From: Methylacidimicrobium sp. AP8 | GTDB taxonomy: Bacteria > Verrucomicrobiota > Verrucomicrobiia > Methylacidiphilales > Methylacidiphilaceae | Length of the DNA stretch: 64,000 nucleotides | Assembly: GCF_903064525.1 (NCBI RefSeq) | Contig: NZ_LR797830.1 | Location: forward strand, 1,240,001-1,304,000 | Direction of reading: 5' to 3' | Shown: positions 1 to 8,596 of the stretch, piece after piece | How positions within the stretch are numbered: the stretch's first letter is position 1 | How the letters are laid out: each line of letters starts with the position of its first letter | Notes under the pieces: generated by a model | What the model was told of the DNA's origin: nothing | Databases searched by the model: none | What the model saw: only the letters and a program-made list of their open reading frames with translations | Position numbers and translations under genes: made by a program

Positions 1-2
1 TC

Positions 3-293
3 AAGCCTGGATGCCTGGAGGAGTTCGTGCGGTTCCTGGATGAGGAGCTTCTGCCCTTCCAGGCGAGCAAGGGGGTAAGGGTCGTGGGCTCCTTCACGGT
101 CTCCGGAGATTCCGGCCGTTACGTCTGGATCCGCGCCTTTGCGGATGAGAAGGAGCGGGAGCGGATCTGCCAAGCGGTCTACGGGAGCCCTGAATGGAAG
201 GAGCGGTTTGGACCGAGGTGCGAGCAGCTGATGGAAGCCCAGGGTATCCGGGTGTCGATTCTCGAGCCGACTCCCGCTTCGCAGCTGCAATGA
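3..293 (+). CDS. NIPSNAP-like protein, C-terminal part
   Basis: The frame is open to the left window edge, so the true start lies outside. The visible part is about 96 residues. It resembles the ferredoxin-like fold of NIPSNAP proteins: a strand around VVGSFTV, a tryptophan strand YVWIRAF, a helix DEKERERICQAVY, and a W-K/R rich turn. NIPSNAP proteins are small dimeric alpha-beta barrel proteins of unclear enzymatic role. Neighbours give no pathway hint. The assignment rests on pattern resemblance only. Confidence 0.6.
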   Translation, partial: KPGCLEEFVRFLDEELLPFQASKGVRVVGSFTVSGDSGRYVWIRAFADEKERERICQAVYGSPEWKERFGPRCEQLMEAQGIRVSILEPTPASQLQ

Positions 294-372
294 TCGGCCG
301 GGAGGCAGACGGCCTGTCGGAAACGGCGGCCGGTCGATCGAGGAGACGAGAGCCGCAAAGCCGGAGGCGACG

Positions 373-1416
373 GTGAAAGCCAACGGCAGAGCGGCCTTTG
401 CCGCCGGTTGGCTCTCGCTCCTCCATCGGCGCTGGGCGCGGTGTGTCGACGAGGCGAGCTTTGCCTGGATCTCCCTTCTCCAAGCCCGGCACCGGCCGGA
501 ACCGACATTCCGGCAGCGGCTGGAAGCGTACGTCGAATCCTGGCGCGGCGCCTCCCTGGACCAATATTACGCGCTTCCCTCCGGCTGCTCCCCTGCTCTT
601 TCGGTCGCCAAGCGCGGCAACGGGCTCCGCATCCGCTTCCCGAGTCCCTTGTCGCCCGGACCGGAACGGCGCAACCGGACGGCCGTCTTCGATTTCTGGC
701 TGGGTCCGGAAGGCTGGAGCGGCCCCACTATGATCCTCGCGCACGGCCTGATGTCGGTGAGCGATGTCGGCTACCGGTACTGGGCGGGCCGGCTGGGTGC
801 TCTCGGCTGGAACGCGGCCTTCATGCATCTGCCCTATCACTACGCCCGGCGCCCCTTCGGCCTTTTCCCCGGCGAAATGTGCGTGACTGCCGACCTGGTG
901 CACACCGCCGAGACCTTGCGCCAAGGGGTGCTCGAGCTGCGGGTCTTCGTTCGCTGGCTACGCGCGCAGGGCACCCGGCTCGTAGGGGGATGGGGAATCA
1001 GCTATGGAGGCTGGGTATTGGCCGAGGCGGCCTGCGTCGAGCGGGTCTTCGACAGGCTCATGCTCCTGGAGCCGATTTTCCGGATCGAGCATGCGATGTG
1101 GGAATCTCCAAGCGGCCGCGGCATCCGTCGGACTCTCGAGCGGCTGGGGATTTCCGCCGAGGCGGCCGCACCCCATCTGCGGCTCGTCTGCCCGAGCCTT
1201 GCCCGGCCACACCTCAAGCCCGAAGAGGTGCTCCTCTTGGGAGGGATCTACGATCGGGTGGTGCCGCTGCGGCTCCTGGAGGAGTTTCGCGATGCCTGGC
1301 GGGGCTGCCACTTGTATCCCTTTCCCCAAGGCCACGTCGGCTACCGGCTCATGCGGGAGAGCCTAGGCATTGCGCAAGAGATTTGGCCGGGGGATTTTGC
1401 CCCGGCACGGCATTGA
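373..1416 (+). CDS. Alpha/beta hydrolase family protein
   Basis: A 347-residue protein with a GTG start. The nucleophile elbow GISYGG places the catalytic Ser near residue 210. A His in FPQGHVGY at about 321 is the likely catalytic base, and an Asp in GGIYDRVVP is the likely acid. The oxyanion region AHGLMS precedes the elbow, as expected for alpha/beta hydrolases. No signal peptide is evident, so it is probably cytosolic. The substrate cannot be inferred. The following FIST gene begins 31 bases downstream on the same strand, so the two may be co-transcribed. Confidence 0.75.
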   Translation: MKANGRAAFAAGWLSLLHRRWARCVDEASFAWISLLQARHRPEPTFRQRLEAYVESWRGASLDQYYALPSGCSPALSVAKRGNGLRIRFPSPLSPGPERRNRTAVFDFWLGPEGWSGPTMILAHGLMSVSDVGYRYWAGRLGALGWNAAFMHLPYHYARRPFGLFPGEMCVTADLVHTAETLRQGVLELRVFVRWLRAQGTRLVGGWGISYGGWVLAEAACVERVFDRLMLLEPIFRIEHAMWESPSGRGIRRTLERLGISAEAAAPHLRLVCPSLARPHLKPEEVLLLGGIYDRVVPLRLLEEFRDAWRGCHLYPFPQGHVGYRLMRESLGIAQEIWPGDFAPARH

Positions 1417-1447
1417 CAGCGAACCAAAAAAATTGATCATTTTCCTT

Positions 1448-2619
1448 ATGGATGCTCCGCGCGCGGTATCCGTAGCCTATTCCGGTCCCTTTTCCGAAGG
1501 CGCAAGCCGGACGATTGCCGAAGAGCTGCGGGCGAAGCTCGGCGGCGGCCCCTCGCTCGTTTTGGTCTTCGCTTCTTCCTCGTATGCGGCCGACTTGGCC
1601 GAGCTTTGCGAGGTGCTGACCATCTACGCCCACGCTCCCCTCCTGGTCGCCGTGACCGGGCAGGGCTTCCTGGCCGAAGGAGCCGAGTTCGAAGCCGAAG
1701 AGGGGTTTTCGGTGCTCGGCCTCCGCCATCCGGGGATCCGGGCGACTCCGGTCCCCTTGTTGCCCGAGCAGCTGGAAGCTGGGGAAGAACCGGCGGTCTG
1801 GCATCGGATCACCGCGGTCGGGCCTGGAGAGGCGGTAGGATGGATCCTCTTCGCCAATCCCAACCTGCTTCCGGTGGAGCGGCTCCTGCAGATCTGGAAC
1901 CGTGCATATCCCGGAATTCCTGCCTGGGGGTTGGCGGGCGGGACCGATGAAGGGACACCGCCGTCTTTTTGGATCGGAAGCCTGTGGAGGGGGGAGTCGC
2001 GATCGCCCTTCAAGGGGACATCGGCTTTCATGTCATCGTCTCTCAAGGATGCCGACCGATCGGCACCCCCTACACCGTGACCGGGGCCGACCGGAACATC
2101 CTCTACACGCTGGGTTCCGGGAGCGCGTACCAGGCCTTGGCCAATGCCTTCGAATCCCTCTCGGAACAGGAACGGGAAAGGGCGCATGGGCATATCTTCA
2201 TCGGCCTCGCCGTCTCCGAATATCGGGACGAGTTCCGCCAAGGGGACTTCCTCGTCCGCAACATCCTCGGCGCGGACCCCTCCTCCGGCGCGGTCGCGAT
2301 CGGAGCGCTCGTCCGCATCGGCCAGACGCTGCAATATCAGCTGCGCGATCCCGAATCGGCCGAACGCTCCTTGCGGAGGATGCTCCAAGCCGAAAAGACC
2401 GAGCATTTTCACACGCGGCAGCCTCTGGCCGCCTTGGCCAGCCTCTGCGCCGGGAGAGGAAAAGGGCTCTTCGGGGTGGCCGGCAAGGATGCGGGATTGA
2501 TTCAGGAGCTTTTCCCCCGTCTGCCCGCTGCGGGATTCTTCGCCAGCGGGGAGATCGGCCCCGTGGGGAAGCCGAACTATCTCCACGGCTACTCTGCTTC
2601 GGTGCTCTTTCTTTCCTGA
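1448..2619 (+). pseudogene. FIST-domain sensor protein, frameshifted
   Basis: FIST N and C domains bind small ligands and usually sit in signal-transduction proteins. The N-terminal half runs from ATG 1448 to about 1994 and includes AWGLAGGTDEGTPPSFW. The C-terminal half continues in another frame (GGVAIALQGD, IVSQGCRPIG, the GHIFIGL region) to 2619. The frame changes at a run of six Gs at 1989-1994. One extra G would restore a continuous protein of about 390 residues, the normal family size. It is therefore a one-base deletion, either real or an assembly error. The last 31 bases overlap convergently with the ClpX-like gene. Confidence 0.75.
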
Positions 2620-4157
2620 TCCTTCGGGCCCTCGGGGGCCTTGGCCGAGGCGCTATAGGAGGCGAGCACCCAGCGGTTCAACACCGCCTCGGGCTCTTTT
2701 ACCGCTTCCGGAGTGATCGTGAACGTGTCTTGACCGGTGTTGGCCCGGATGAGGCGGAGCCCGAAGGGAAAATCCTTGAACTTCGTCCGGCAAAGCGCGG
2801 CGGTCGCCCCGGCTTGCGAGCCCGCCTCGTCCCGAAGCGCTTGCACAGCCTCCGGCTGGAAGCGCAGCCGCAGCTCGTGGTCGCGGAAAAACTCCTGCGC
2901 AAATGCTTCCACCTCCTGGGCGGTCTCCCCGCCTCCTTCCCGGAATCGAGTCAAGGTCGCCTGCAGCCCCTTTTCCGGGTCTTCGACGGTCTCCTCGTCG
3001 ATCAGGACCTCGCGCAAGCCCGTGCCGGGGCATTCGAAGCGGAAGGGACGCAAGATCCGCTCGCAAATCGTCATAAGGCCGCGGGCTCCGGTCTCTTCCT
3101 CGGCGGCGCGCTGGGCGATCCGCCGCAGCGCCCCCTCGGTGAAGCGCAGCGAAATTCCATAGGCCTGGAAGGCCGCGACATACTGCCGGAGAATCGACCC
3201 TTCCGATTCCCGCAAGATCCGGAAGAGGTCGTCGGCGGAAAGGGGTTCAAAGAAGACCCGGACCGGTAGCCTCCCGATGAATTCGGGCTCGAGCCCGTAT
3301 TCGATGAAGTCGGCGGTGAGAGCCTCCTTAACGGACTCGCCGGCGTCCGGCTCGGAGCCCGCCGCGCGGAATCCGAGCTGCCCGCGCCGCCTCCGGCGCG
3401 CGACGATCTCCGGAAGGCGGGTAAAGGCCCCGCTGACCAGGAAGAGGATGTGCCGGGTGTTGATGGTCCGCTTTTCCCGCGCGCCTCGGCGGAAGTCGAG
3501 CATCGTCTGGATCTGGCCTTGCAGGTCGTAGGGAGCTCGCACGGGAACCTCGGTTTCTTCGAGCAGCTTCAGCAGGTTCGCCTGCACCCCCCGACCGCTC
3601 ACATCCCGGCCCAACGAGTTCGGCCCCGCCAGCTTATCGATCTCGTCCAAATAGATGATGCCGTACTGGGCGATGGAGACGTCCCCGCCCGCCTGCTGGA
3701 CCAGCTCACGGACCAAGTCTTCGACATCGCCGCCGACGTAGCCCGTTTCGGAAAACTTGGTCGCATCCCCGCGGACCATCGGCACGCCGATCCGTTCCGC
3801 CAGGCAGCGCACCAGATAGGTCTTCCCCACTCCGCTCGGCCCGACCAGCAGCACGTTCTGCTTGACGTAGTGGGGGAGATCCTCGCCCGCGAGGGCGGCC
3901 CGGACGTGGTTGTAATGGTCGCAGACGGCGACGGAAAGCACCCGCTTCGCCTCCTCCTGCTGGATCACGAAACGGTCGAGGTAGGCTTTGAGCTCCTTGG
4001 GTGTGAGGCTGAAGGACCGGATCTGCTTCTCGAAGGCTTCCCGATTTTTCTCCGCCTCCTTCGGATCGGTCGCGGCCGGCATCGGCGCCAACGAACGGAA
4101 CATTTCCTGGAAGCGGCGCTGCCACTCCTCGGCGTCGGGAAACTGTGGAGTGCTCAC
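2589..4157 (-). CDS. ClpX-like AAA+ ATPase lacking the zinc-binding domain
   Basis: A 522-residue AAA+ unfoldase close to ClpX. Walker A GPSGVGKT lies at 106-113 and Walker B IIYLDEID at 167-174, followed by the ClpX-type segment with Arg-rich RRRRRGQLGF. The LGF tripeptide occupies the position of the IGF loop that docks ClpX onto ClpP. The usual N-terminal four-Cys zinc domain is absent; instead there is a charged helical start. The C-terminus carries about 90 extra residues. It probably unfolds proteins for a ClpP-type peptidase in the cytosol with altered substrate choice. No clpP lies beside it. Confidence 0.85.
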   Translation of the reverse strand: MSTPQFPDAEEWQRRFQEMFRSLAPMPAATDPKEAEKNREAFEKQIRSFSLTPKELKAYLDRFVIQQEEAKRVLSVAVCDHYNHVRAALAGEDLPHYVKQNVLLVGPSGVGKTYLVRCLAERIGVPMVRGDATKFSETGYVGGDVEDLVRELVQQAGGDVSIAQYGIIYLDEIDKLAGPNSLGRDVSGRGVQANLLKLLEETEVPVRAPYDLQGQIQTMLDFRRGAREKRTINTRHILFLVSGAFTRLPEIVARRRRRGQLGFRAAGSEPDAGESVKEALTADFIEYGLEPEFIGRLPVRVFFEPLSADDLFRILRESEGSILRQYVAAFQAYGISLRFTEGALRRIAQRAAEEETGARGLMTICERILRPFRFECPGTGLREVLIDEETVEDPEKGLQATLTRFREGGGETAQEVEAFAQEFFRDHELRLRFQPEAVQALRDEAGSQAGATAALCRTKFKDFPFGLRLIRANTGQDTFTITPEAVKEPEAVLNRWVLASYSASAKAPEGPKDQERKSTEAE

Positions 4158-4196
4158 GGAACAAAGATGGTGGGAAAGGCGGGGAGAAGCAAGAGC

Positions 4197-5144
4197 CTAC
4201 TCCTGGGGATCGCGCCCGAGCCAACCGGATTCCCGATAGGCCTTGATCCCTTTTTCCAAGGAGAACCGGGGCTCATATCCGATGGCGGCCCGCGTAGCGG
4301 CAATATCGGCTTCGGTGTGCGGCTGGAAAAACGCGTACGGACAGGGAAAATAGTCGGGCTCCGAGCGGGTTCCGAGCGCAGAGTCGAGGCAGGAAACCAC
4401 CTCGTTGAAGGACCGCGCCCGGCCCGAGCCGACGTTAAAGACTCCGTTCCCCTTCACTGCGAAGGCTGCGGCCAGGGTGGCCTCGACGGCGTCGGCCACG
4501 TAGATGAAGTCCCGCTTCTGGTTCCCGTCTGTGAAAAGCCGCGGGCGCTTCCCGGAGCGGATCTGGGCGGCCAGCTGGCCGATCATGCTCGCCGACTGCC
4601 GCTTGTGGGTCTCGCGCGGGCCGTAGACGTTAAAGTAGCGCAAGCCGGCCATAGGGATACCCGGATTTTCTCCGGCGAAGCGCCGGGCCAGGTGCTCCAT
4701 CTGGAGCTTGGAAAAGCCGTAAGCGTTGGCGGGCCGTTCCGGGTCTCCGACCCGGTTCCGAGTCGAGCCGCCGATGCCGTAGACCGCGGCGGAGGAGGCG
4801 TAGACGACCCGCAACGACTTGCCGGCAAGAAAGGAGAGAAGATGACGCCACCCCTCAACGTTGGCCCGCATCTGGATCGCCGTATCGGTCACGGTCGTGT
4901 CGGTGATCGACGCCAGGTGGAAAACCAGCTCGGGCGGCCGGTTGCCGAAAAGGCGATGCCAATCGAGCTGCCCCACGTCGGCCGTCACCAGGTCTCCGCG
5001 AAACCCGGAGAGATTCCCGAAGGCCCCGCTGCGAAAATCGTCCACGATCGTGATCTCCGCTCCCGGCTCCCGGCGCTGAATCTCCAGAACAAGATTCGAA
5101 CCGATGAAGCCGGCTCCCCCGGTGATTACGATATCTCTTGCCAT
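4197..5144 (-). CDS. hldD: ADP-L-glycero-D-manno-heptose 6-epimerase
   Basis: A 315-residue extended SDR enzyme. It has the N-terminal NAD(P)-binding motif TGGAGFIGSN, the catalytic YxxxK in AYGFSKLQ, and the family signature RYFNVYGPRE followed by KRDFIYVAD. HldD makes the heptose donor for the lipopolysaccharide inner core, consistent with a Gram-negative envelope. ATG 5144 is chosen over upstream in-frame codons because a GGAGG-type ribosome site sits just before it. The start overlaps the end of rsmE by 19 bases, so the pair is probably translationally coupled. Confidence 0.85.
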   Translation of the reverse strand: MARDIVITGGAGFIGSNLVLEIQRREPGAEITIVDDFRSGAFGNLSGFRGDLVTADVGQLDWHRLFGNRPPELVFHLASITDTTVTDTAIQMRANVEGWRHLLSFLAGKSLRVVYASSAAVYGIGGSTRNRVGDPERPANAYGFSKLQMEHLARRFAGENPGIPMAGLRYFNVYGPRETHKRQSASMIGQLAAQIRSGKRPRLFTDGNQKRDFIYVADAVEATLAAAFAVKGNGVFNVGSGRARSFNEVVSCLDSALGTRSEPDYFPCPYAFFQPHTEADIAATRAAIGYEPRFSLEKGIKAYRESGWLGRDPQE

Positions 5145-5905
5145 AATCCCCCCTCCTCCTCTCCGGATCGCGCCCCCGCGATCTCGTAGAGGAAGACGGC
5201 GGCACAGAAGAGCGCCGCCGTTTCCGACCGCAAGACGTTTGGACTGAAGGAGACGGGGAGAAATCCCGCCTCTTCCAGGAGCGTCCGCTCTCCCGGTGTA
5301 AGGTCTCCCTCCGGGCCGATCAAGGCAAGAACGCCGTGCTCCGATGCTTTTCGGCGAGCGGAAAGAATCGCCCGAAGCGGCGGGCTGCCTCCCTCGAGCG
5401 ATCCGAAGAGGCGCAGCGGGTAGGAGGCGCTCTCCCGGCACACCGATTCGAGATCGACCGGCTTGCGGATCGCCGGCAGCCAGGCACGCCGGCTCTGCTT
5501 GGCGGCCGCGACGGCGATCTCCATCCAGCGGGCGTGCTTCCGGGCTGCGCTCTCCCCGGGCTCGACCGAGCGGGCGCAAACCACCGGGAAGATTTCCGTT
5601 ACTCCAAGCTCCGTCACTTTCTGGAAAAAGAGGTCCATCGCCTTTGCCTTCAACACCGCTTGGGCGATGGCGATTCTCCGGGCGGGCGGAGGCGTCTTTC
5701 TTTCTGCAATCTTACGGAAGGCGAGCCGGCGGCCGCTTCGCCCGGTCACCTCGGCGATCCATTCCGTGCCCGCACCGTCAAAAAGGGCGATCCGATCTCC
5801 GGGACGGTGGCGCATCACCCGGAGGGCGTGGTCCGATTCGCGGATTCCGAGAAGACCTTCCTCGGGTTCGGGTAGATAATAACGCTCCAATGGCGGCGCG
5901 TTCAC
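5126..5905 (-). CDS. rsmE: 16S rRNA (uracil1498-N3)-methyltransferase RsmE
   Basis: A 259-residue SPOUT methyltransferase that methylates U1498 of 16S rRNA using SAM. The N-terminal PUA-like part contains DHALRVMRHRPGD. The C-terminal knotted domain has ALIGPEGDLTPGE and the terminal FSPNVLRSETAAL signature, both typical of RsmE. The start is GTG at 5905. Its 3' end overlaps hldD. Confidence 0.92.
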   Translation of the reverse strand: MNAPPLERYYLPEPEEGLLGIRESDHALRVMRHRPGDRIALFDGAGTEWIAEVTGRSGRRLAFRKIAERKTPPPARRIAIAQAVLKAKAMDLFFQKVTELGVTEIFPVVCARSVEPGESAARKHARWMEIAVAAAKQSRRAWLPAIRKPVDLESVCRESASYPLRLFGSLEGGSPPLRAILSARRKASEHGVLALIGPEGDLTPGERTLLEEAGFLPVSFSPNVLRSETAALFCAAVFLYEIAGARSGEEEGGLWQEIS

Positions 5906-5968
5906 GGTTTTGCCCTCGCCGCGGGGGATCGCGCCGAAGCGCTCGAAGCGATCACCTTCGGCCGCTTC

Positions 5969-6493
5969 CTACAAAAAGCCTTCCTGCCGTAAGTCGTGGA
6001 TGTTGCGGGGAAGGGATTTTTGAACCCATTCGAGGCAAAAGCGGAGAAGAGAGATCTCCCAGCCATCCTCCACGCCGACAAGAACCGCCGCGAACGGATC
6101 GTCCTGTTCCTGGACTTGGCGGGTCACGCTCTGGGTTACCGATTCGATCGGGGCCTCGACTTGGCGGAACCGCAGCTCCTCCTTGCGCAATTGAAAGCCG
6201 TAGCGCAAGAAGGGGAGAGAGCCGGGCTGCCTGCTCAGCCACTCCGCATAGGCGCGGGCTTTCTCGCCGAAGCCTTCCAAAAGGAGCTTTCCCATCGTCC
6301 TCGGCAAGATAACCCGCGGCTGGTCCGCTTCGAGGTTCCCTTCGCGGACGAATGTCGTGCCCACCCGGTCCATCGCCTCGGTCATGAGCGTGTAGTGGAT
6401 CAGGGAGGTACGGAAGGTCGCCAGCCGCGTGCGCGGCAACAGGACCACCCGGCTCGCCTCGAGCGAGTAGGAAAATGTGTCCTCGAACGACAT
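5969..6493 (-). CDS. Hypothetical protein
   Basis: A 174-residue protein with an ATG start and no signal peptide or membrane segment. It is rich in Arg, Glu and Leu with several predicted helices (for example MGKLLLEGFGEKARAYAEWL). No family is recognised. It lies upstream of rsmE on the same strand with a gap of about 60 bases and could be first in that operon. Codon use resembles its neighbours, so it is probably a real gene. Confidence 0.65.
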   Translation of the reverse strand: MSFEDTFSYSLEASRVVLLPRTRLATFRTSLIHYTLMTEAMDRVGTTFVREGNLEADQPRVILPRTMGKLLLEGFGEKARAYAEWLSRQPGSLPFLRYGFQLRKEELRFRQVEAPIESVTQSVTRQVQEQDDPFAAVLVGVEDGWEISLLRFCLEWVQKSLPRNIHDLRQEGFL

Positions 6494-6568
6494 AGGTTTA
6501 CGACACGGGGTGCCCGGAGCGCGGCATTCGTGCCAAATTGGCCAGAATTACGATAGGCGAGAGCAAAA

Positions 6569-8002
6569 TCAAACGAATTTTCCCGGATTCAGCAACCCTG
6601 CGGGGTCCAAAGCGGCCTTCAACCGCTCATGCAGCTTGCGGACCTCCGGAGACGCCGCCAGGGGCCACCAGCGATCCTTCGCGAGGCCGATTCCGTGCTC
6701 TCCGGTGATCGAGCCCCCCCAGCCGATGACTTGCGCGAAGAGAAGATCGAGCGCTTCCTCCGCCCGCGCTTCCGCGCCGGGCAAGCTCCGATCGATCATC
6801 AAGTTGACGTGGATGTTGCCGTCCCCCGCGTGGCCGAAGCAAGCGACGGGGAATCCGAACCGACGCTCGATCTCCCTTCCCAGCCGCAGGAGATCGACAA
6901 GCCGCCTCCTTGGGACCACGACGTCCTCATTGAGCTTGGTGAGGCCGCTTTGCTTGAGGGCTAGGGAAAACGATCGCCGGATCCGCCAAAGCCGCTCGCA
7001 GCCTTCCTCCCCGCGGCCGATGCGCACCTCGCCCGCACCCGCCCGGCGGAGGATGGGCAGGAGGCGGTCGATCTCCGCATCGACGCCCGCGGGCTGGCCG
7101 TCGCACTCGATGAATAGATGCGCGTCGCCGGGCGGGATCGGTTCCTCGCAAAACTCGCGGGCCCTCTCCAAGGTAAGCCGGTCGGCGATCTCGAGAGCCG
7201 AGGGGAGGAGGCCGGCTCCGAAGATCCGCTCGACGGTTCCGGCAGCCGCCTCGACCGTGGGAAAAACGGCCGCGACCGCCACCCGGTAGGGCGGATGCGG
7301 GATCAGCCGGAGCGTGGCCTCCGTCACGAGCCCCAGGAGACCCTCGGAGCCGACGAAGAGGCCGACTAGGTCGAATCCTACCTTGTTCTTGTGCGTGCGC
7401 CCGCCGACGCGGACCCGGGTCCCGTCGGCCAGCACGACCTCCAGCCCGAGCACGTAATGGCGGGTCACCCCGTACTTGAGGCAGCGGGGGCCGCCGGCGT
7501 TGGTGGCGATGTTGCCCCCCAGGCTGCTTTCGGCGGCGCTGGCGGGATCGGGGGGATAGAACCAGCCGAGCTTGGCGGCGGCTTCCTGGAGGTGGGCCGT
7601 GATCACTCCGGGCTCGACGATCGCCACCCCGTCCTGCGGATCGATTTCACGGATCCGGTTCATCCGGGAAAAGTTGACGACGATCCCTCCCTGAATAGGG
7701 ACGCATCCTCCCACATAGCCTCTCCCCGCTCCCCGGGCGGTGATCGGGACGGCCGCCGCGGAGGCCCAGCGGGCCAGACGGGCGACCGATTCCGCACTCT
7801 CCGGATACGCGACGGCTTGGGGAGGGTGGGCCGCCAGCCAGGCGTCGCCCGCGTTTTGCGCGAGCGCGTCCGGCGAGGCGGTCGCCATCTCCGGAAACTC
7901 GGCGAGAAAAGCGGGGAGCCAATTCTCTTCCCGGCCTCCCTTTCCTCTCCGATCGCTTCCCCCGCACAGAGCGGCTTTGACCTCACCCTCGTCCTTTTTC
8001 AT
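6569..8002 (-). CDS. FAD-binding oxidase (GlcD / D-lactate dehydrogenase type)
   Basis: About 477 residues from ATG 8002; a TTG 42 bases upstream is possible but less likely. The FAD_binding_4 domain includes ITARGAGRGYVGG, SLGGNIATNAGG and VGSEGLLGLVTEATL. The C-terminal FAD-oxidase domain has CFGHAGDGNIHVN and TGEHGIG, which are signatures of glycolate oxidase GlcD and D-lactate dehydrogenases. It oxidises a 2-hydroxy acid with FAD. No GlcE or GlcF partner is adjacent, so it is probably a stand-alone D-2-hydroxyacid dehydrogenase. It is divergent from the peroxiredoxin gene with about 50 bases between them. Confidence 0.88.
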   Translation of the reverse strand: MKKDEGEVKAALCGGSDRRGKGGREENWLPAFLAEFPEMATASPDALAQNAGDAWLAAHPPQAVAYPESAESVARLARWASAAAVPITARGAGRGYVGGCVPIQGGIVVNFSRMNRIREIDPQDGVAIVEPGVITAHLQEAAAKLGWFYPPDPASAAESSLGGNIATNAGGPRCLKYGVTRHYVLGLEVVLADGTRVRVGGRTHKNKVGFDLVGLFVGSEGLLGLVTEATLRLIPHPPYRVAVAAVFPTVEAAAGTVERIFGAGLLPSALEIADRLTLERAREFCEEPIPPGDAHLFIECDGQPAGVDAEIDRLLPILRRAGAGEVRIGRGEEGCERLWRIRRSFSLALKQSGLTKLNEDVVVPRRRLVDLLRLGREIERRFGFPVACFGHAGDGNIHVNLMIDRSLPGAEARAEEALDLLFAQVIGWGGSITGEHGIGLAKDRWWPLAASPEVRKLHERLKAALDPAGLLNPGKFV

Positions 8003-8053
8003 ACTGCGGTTGTCGGCATCAGCTTGAGCCGACCGCCGCGGCAAGACAAGACC

Positions 8054-8596
8054 ATGCGCAAACCTCTACTGGTCGGTTCCCGAGCGCCGGCGGCCACCCT
8101 CCGCGATCCCGAGGGAAGGAGCGTCGCCCTGGCTGACCTCCTCGCCGCCGGCAAGATCCTCCTCTACTTCTATCCGCGTGCCCATACCCCCTATTGCACG
8201 AAGCAAGCCTGCAACCTCCGCGACCACGGGAAGGAGCTGGCTGCCTGGGGCATCCAAATCATCGGCGTGAGCGGCGACTCTCCGGAGCGGCTCGCCTCCT
8301 TCCGGCGGCGATACGCTTTGCCTTTCCTCCTTCTTTCCGATGGGTCCGGCGAAGCCGCCCGGGCCTTCGGGCTGCCCGCCTTCCTCGGCTTCGTCAAGCG
8401 CGCCTCCTTCCTGATCGAAGAGGGGGTCGTCTCCTGGCGGGATCTCCATCCCCGCGTCGAAGCTCATGCGCAAGACCTCCTCCGCATGTTGGCAGCCCGG
8501 GGGCGGATGCCGCTTCCCGGGTCGGAGGAGCCATCCGGAGCCGGGGAAGAGCGGGATCCCGGCCGCCCTCTTCCATCATGCTCCTCCGACGACTAG
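8054..8596 (+). CDS. bcp: Peroxiredoxin, Bcp/PrxQ type
   Basis: A 180-residue thioredoxin-fold peroxidase. The active-site segment HTPYCTKQAC holds the peroxidatic Cys and, five residues on, the resolving Cys typical of atypical two-Cys PrxQ/Bcp enzymes. YFYPRA precedes it, as in the family. It reduces H2O2 and organic peroxides using thioredoxin. The C-terminal 30 residues are a family-atypical, low-complexity tail. The next gene starts within its last codons (8578), so the two are probably translationally coupled. Confidence 0.88.
   Translation: MRKPLLVGSRAPAATLRDPEGRSVALADLLAAGKILLYFYPRAHTPYCTKQACNLRDHGKELAAWGIQIIGVSGDSPERLASFRRRYALPFLLLSDGSGEAARAFGLPAFLGFVKRASFLIEEGVVSWRDLHPRVEAHAQDLLRMLAARGRMPLPGSEEPSGAGEERDPGRPLPSCSSDD

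Noticed and set aside
1980-2000. Programmed -1 frameshifting at the FIST G6 run
   Set aside because: No X-XXY-YYZ heptamer in the zero frame and no obvious downstream pseudoknot; a plain indel explains it.
3450-5189. A 579-codon open frame on the plus strand
   Set aside because: It covers the ClpX-like and hldD genes in antisense and is a coding shadow.
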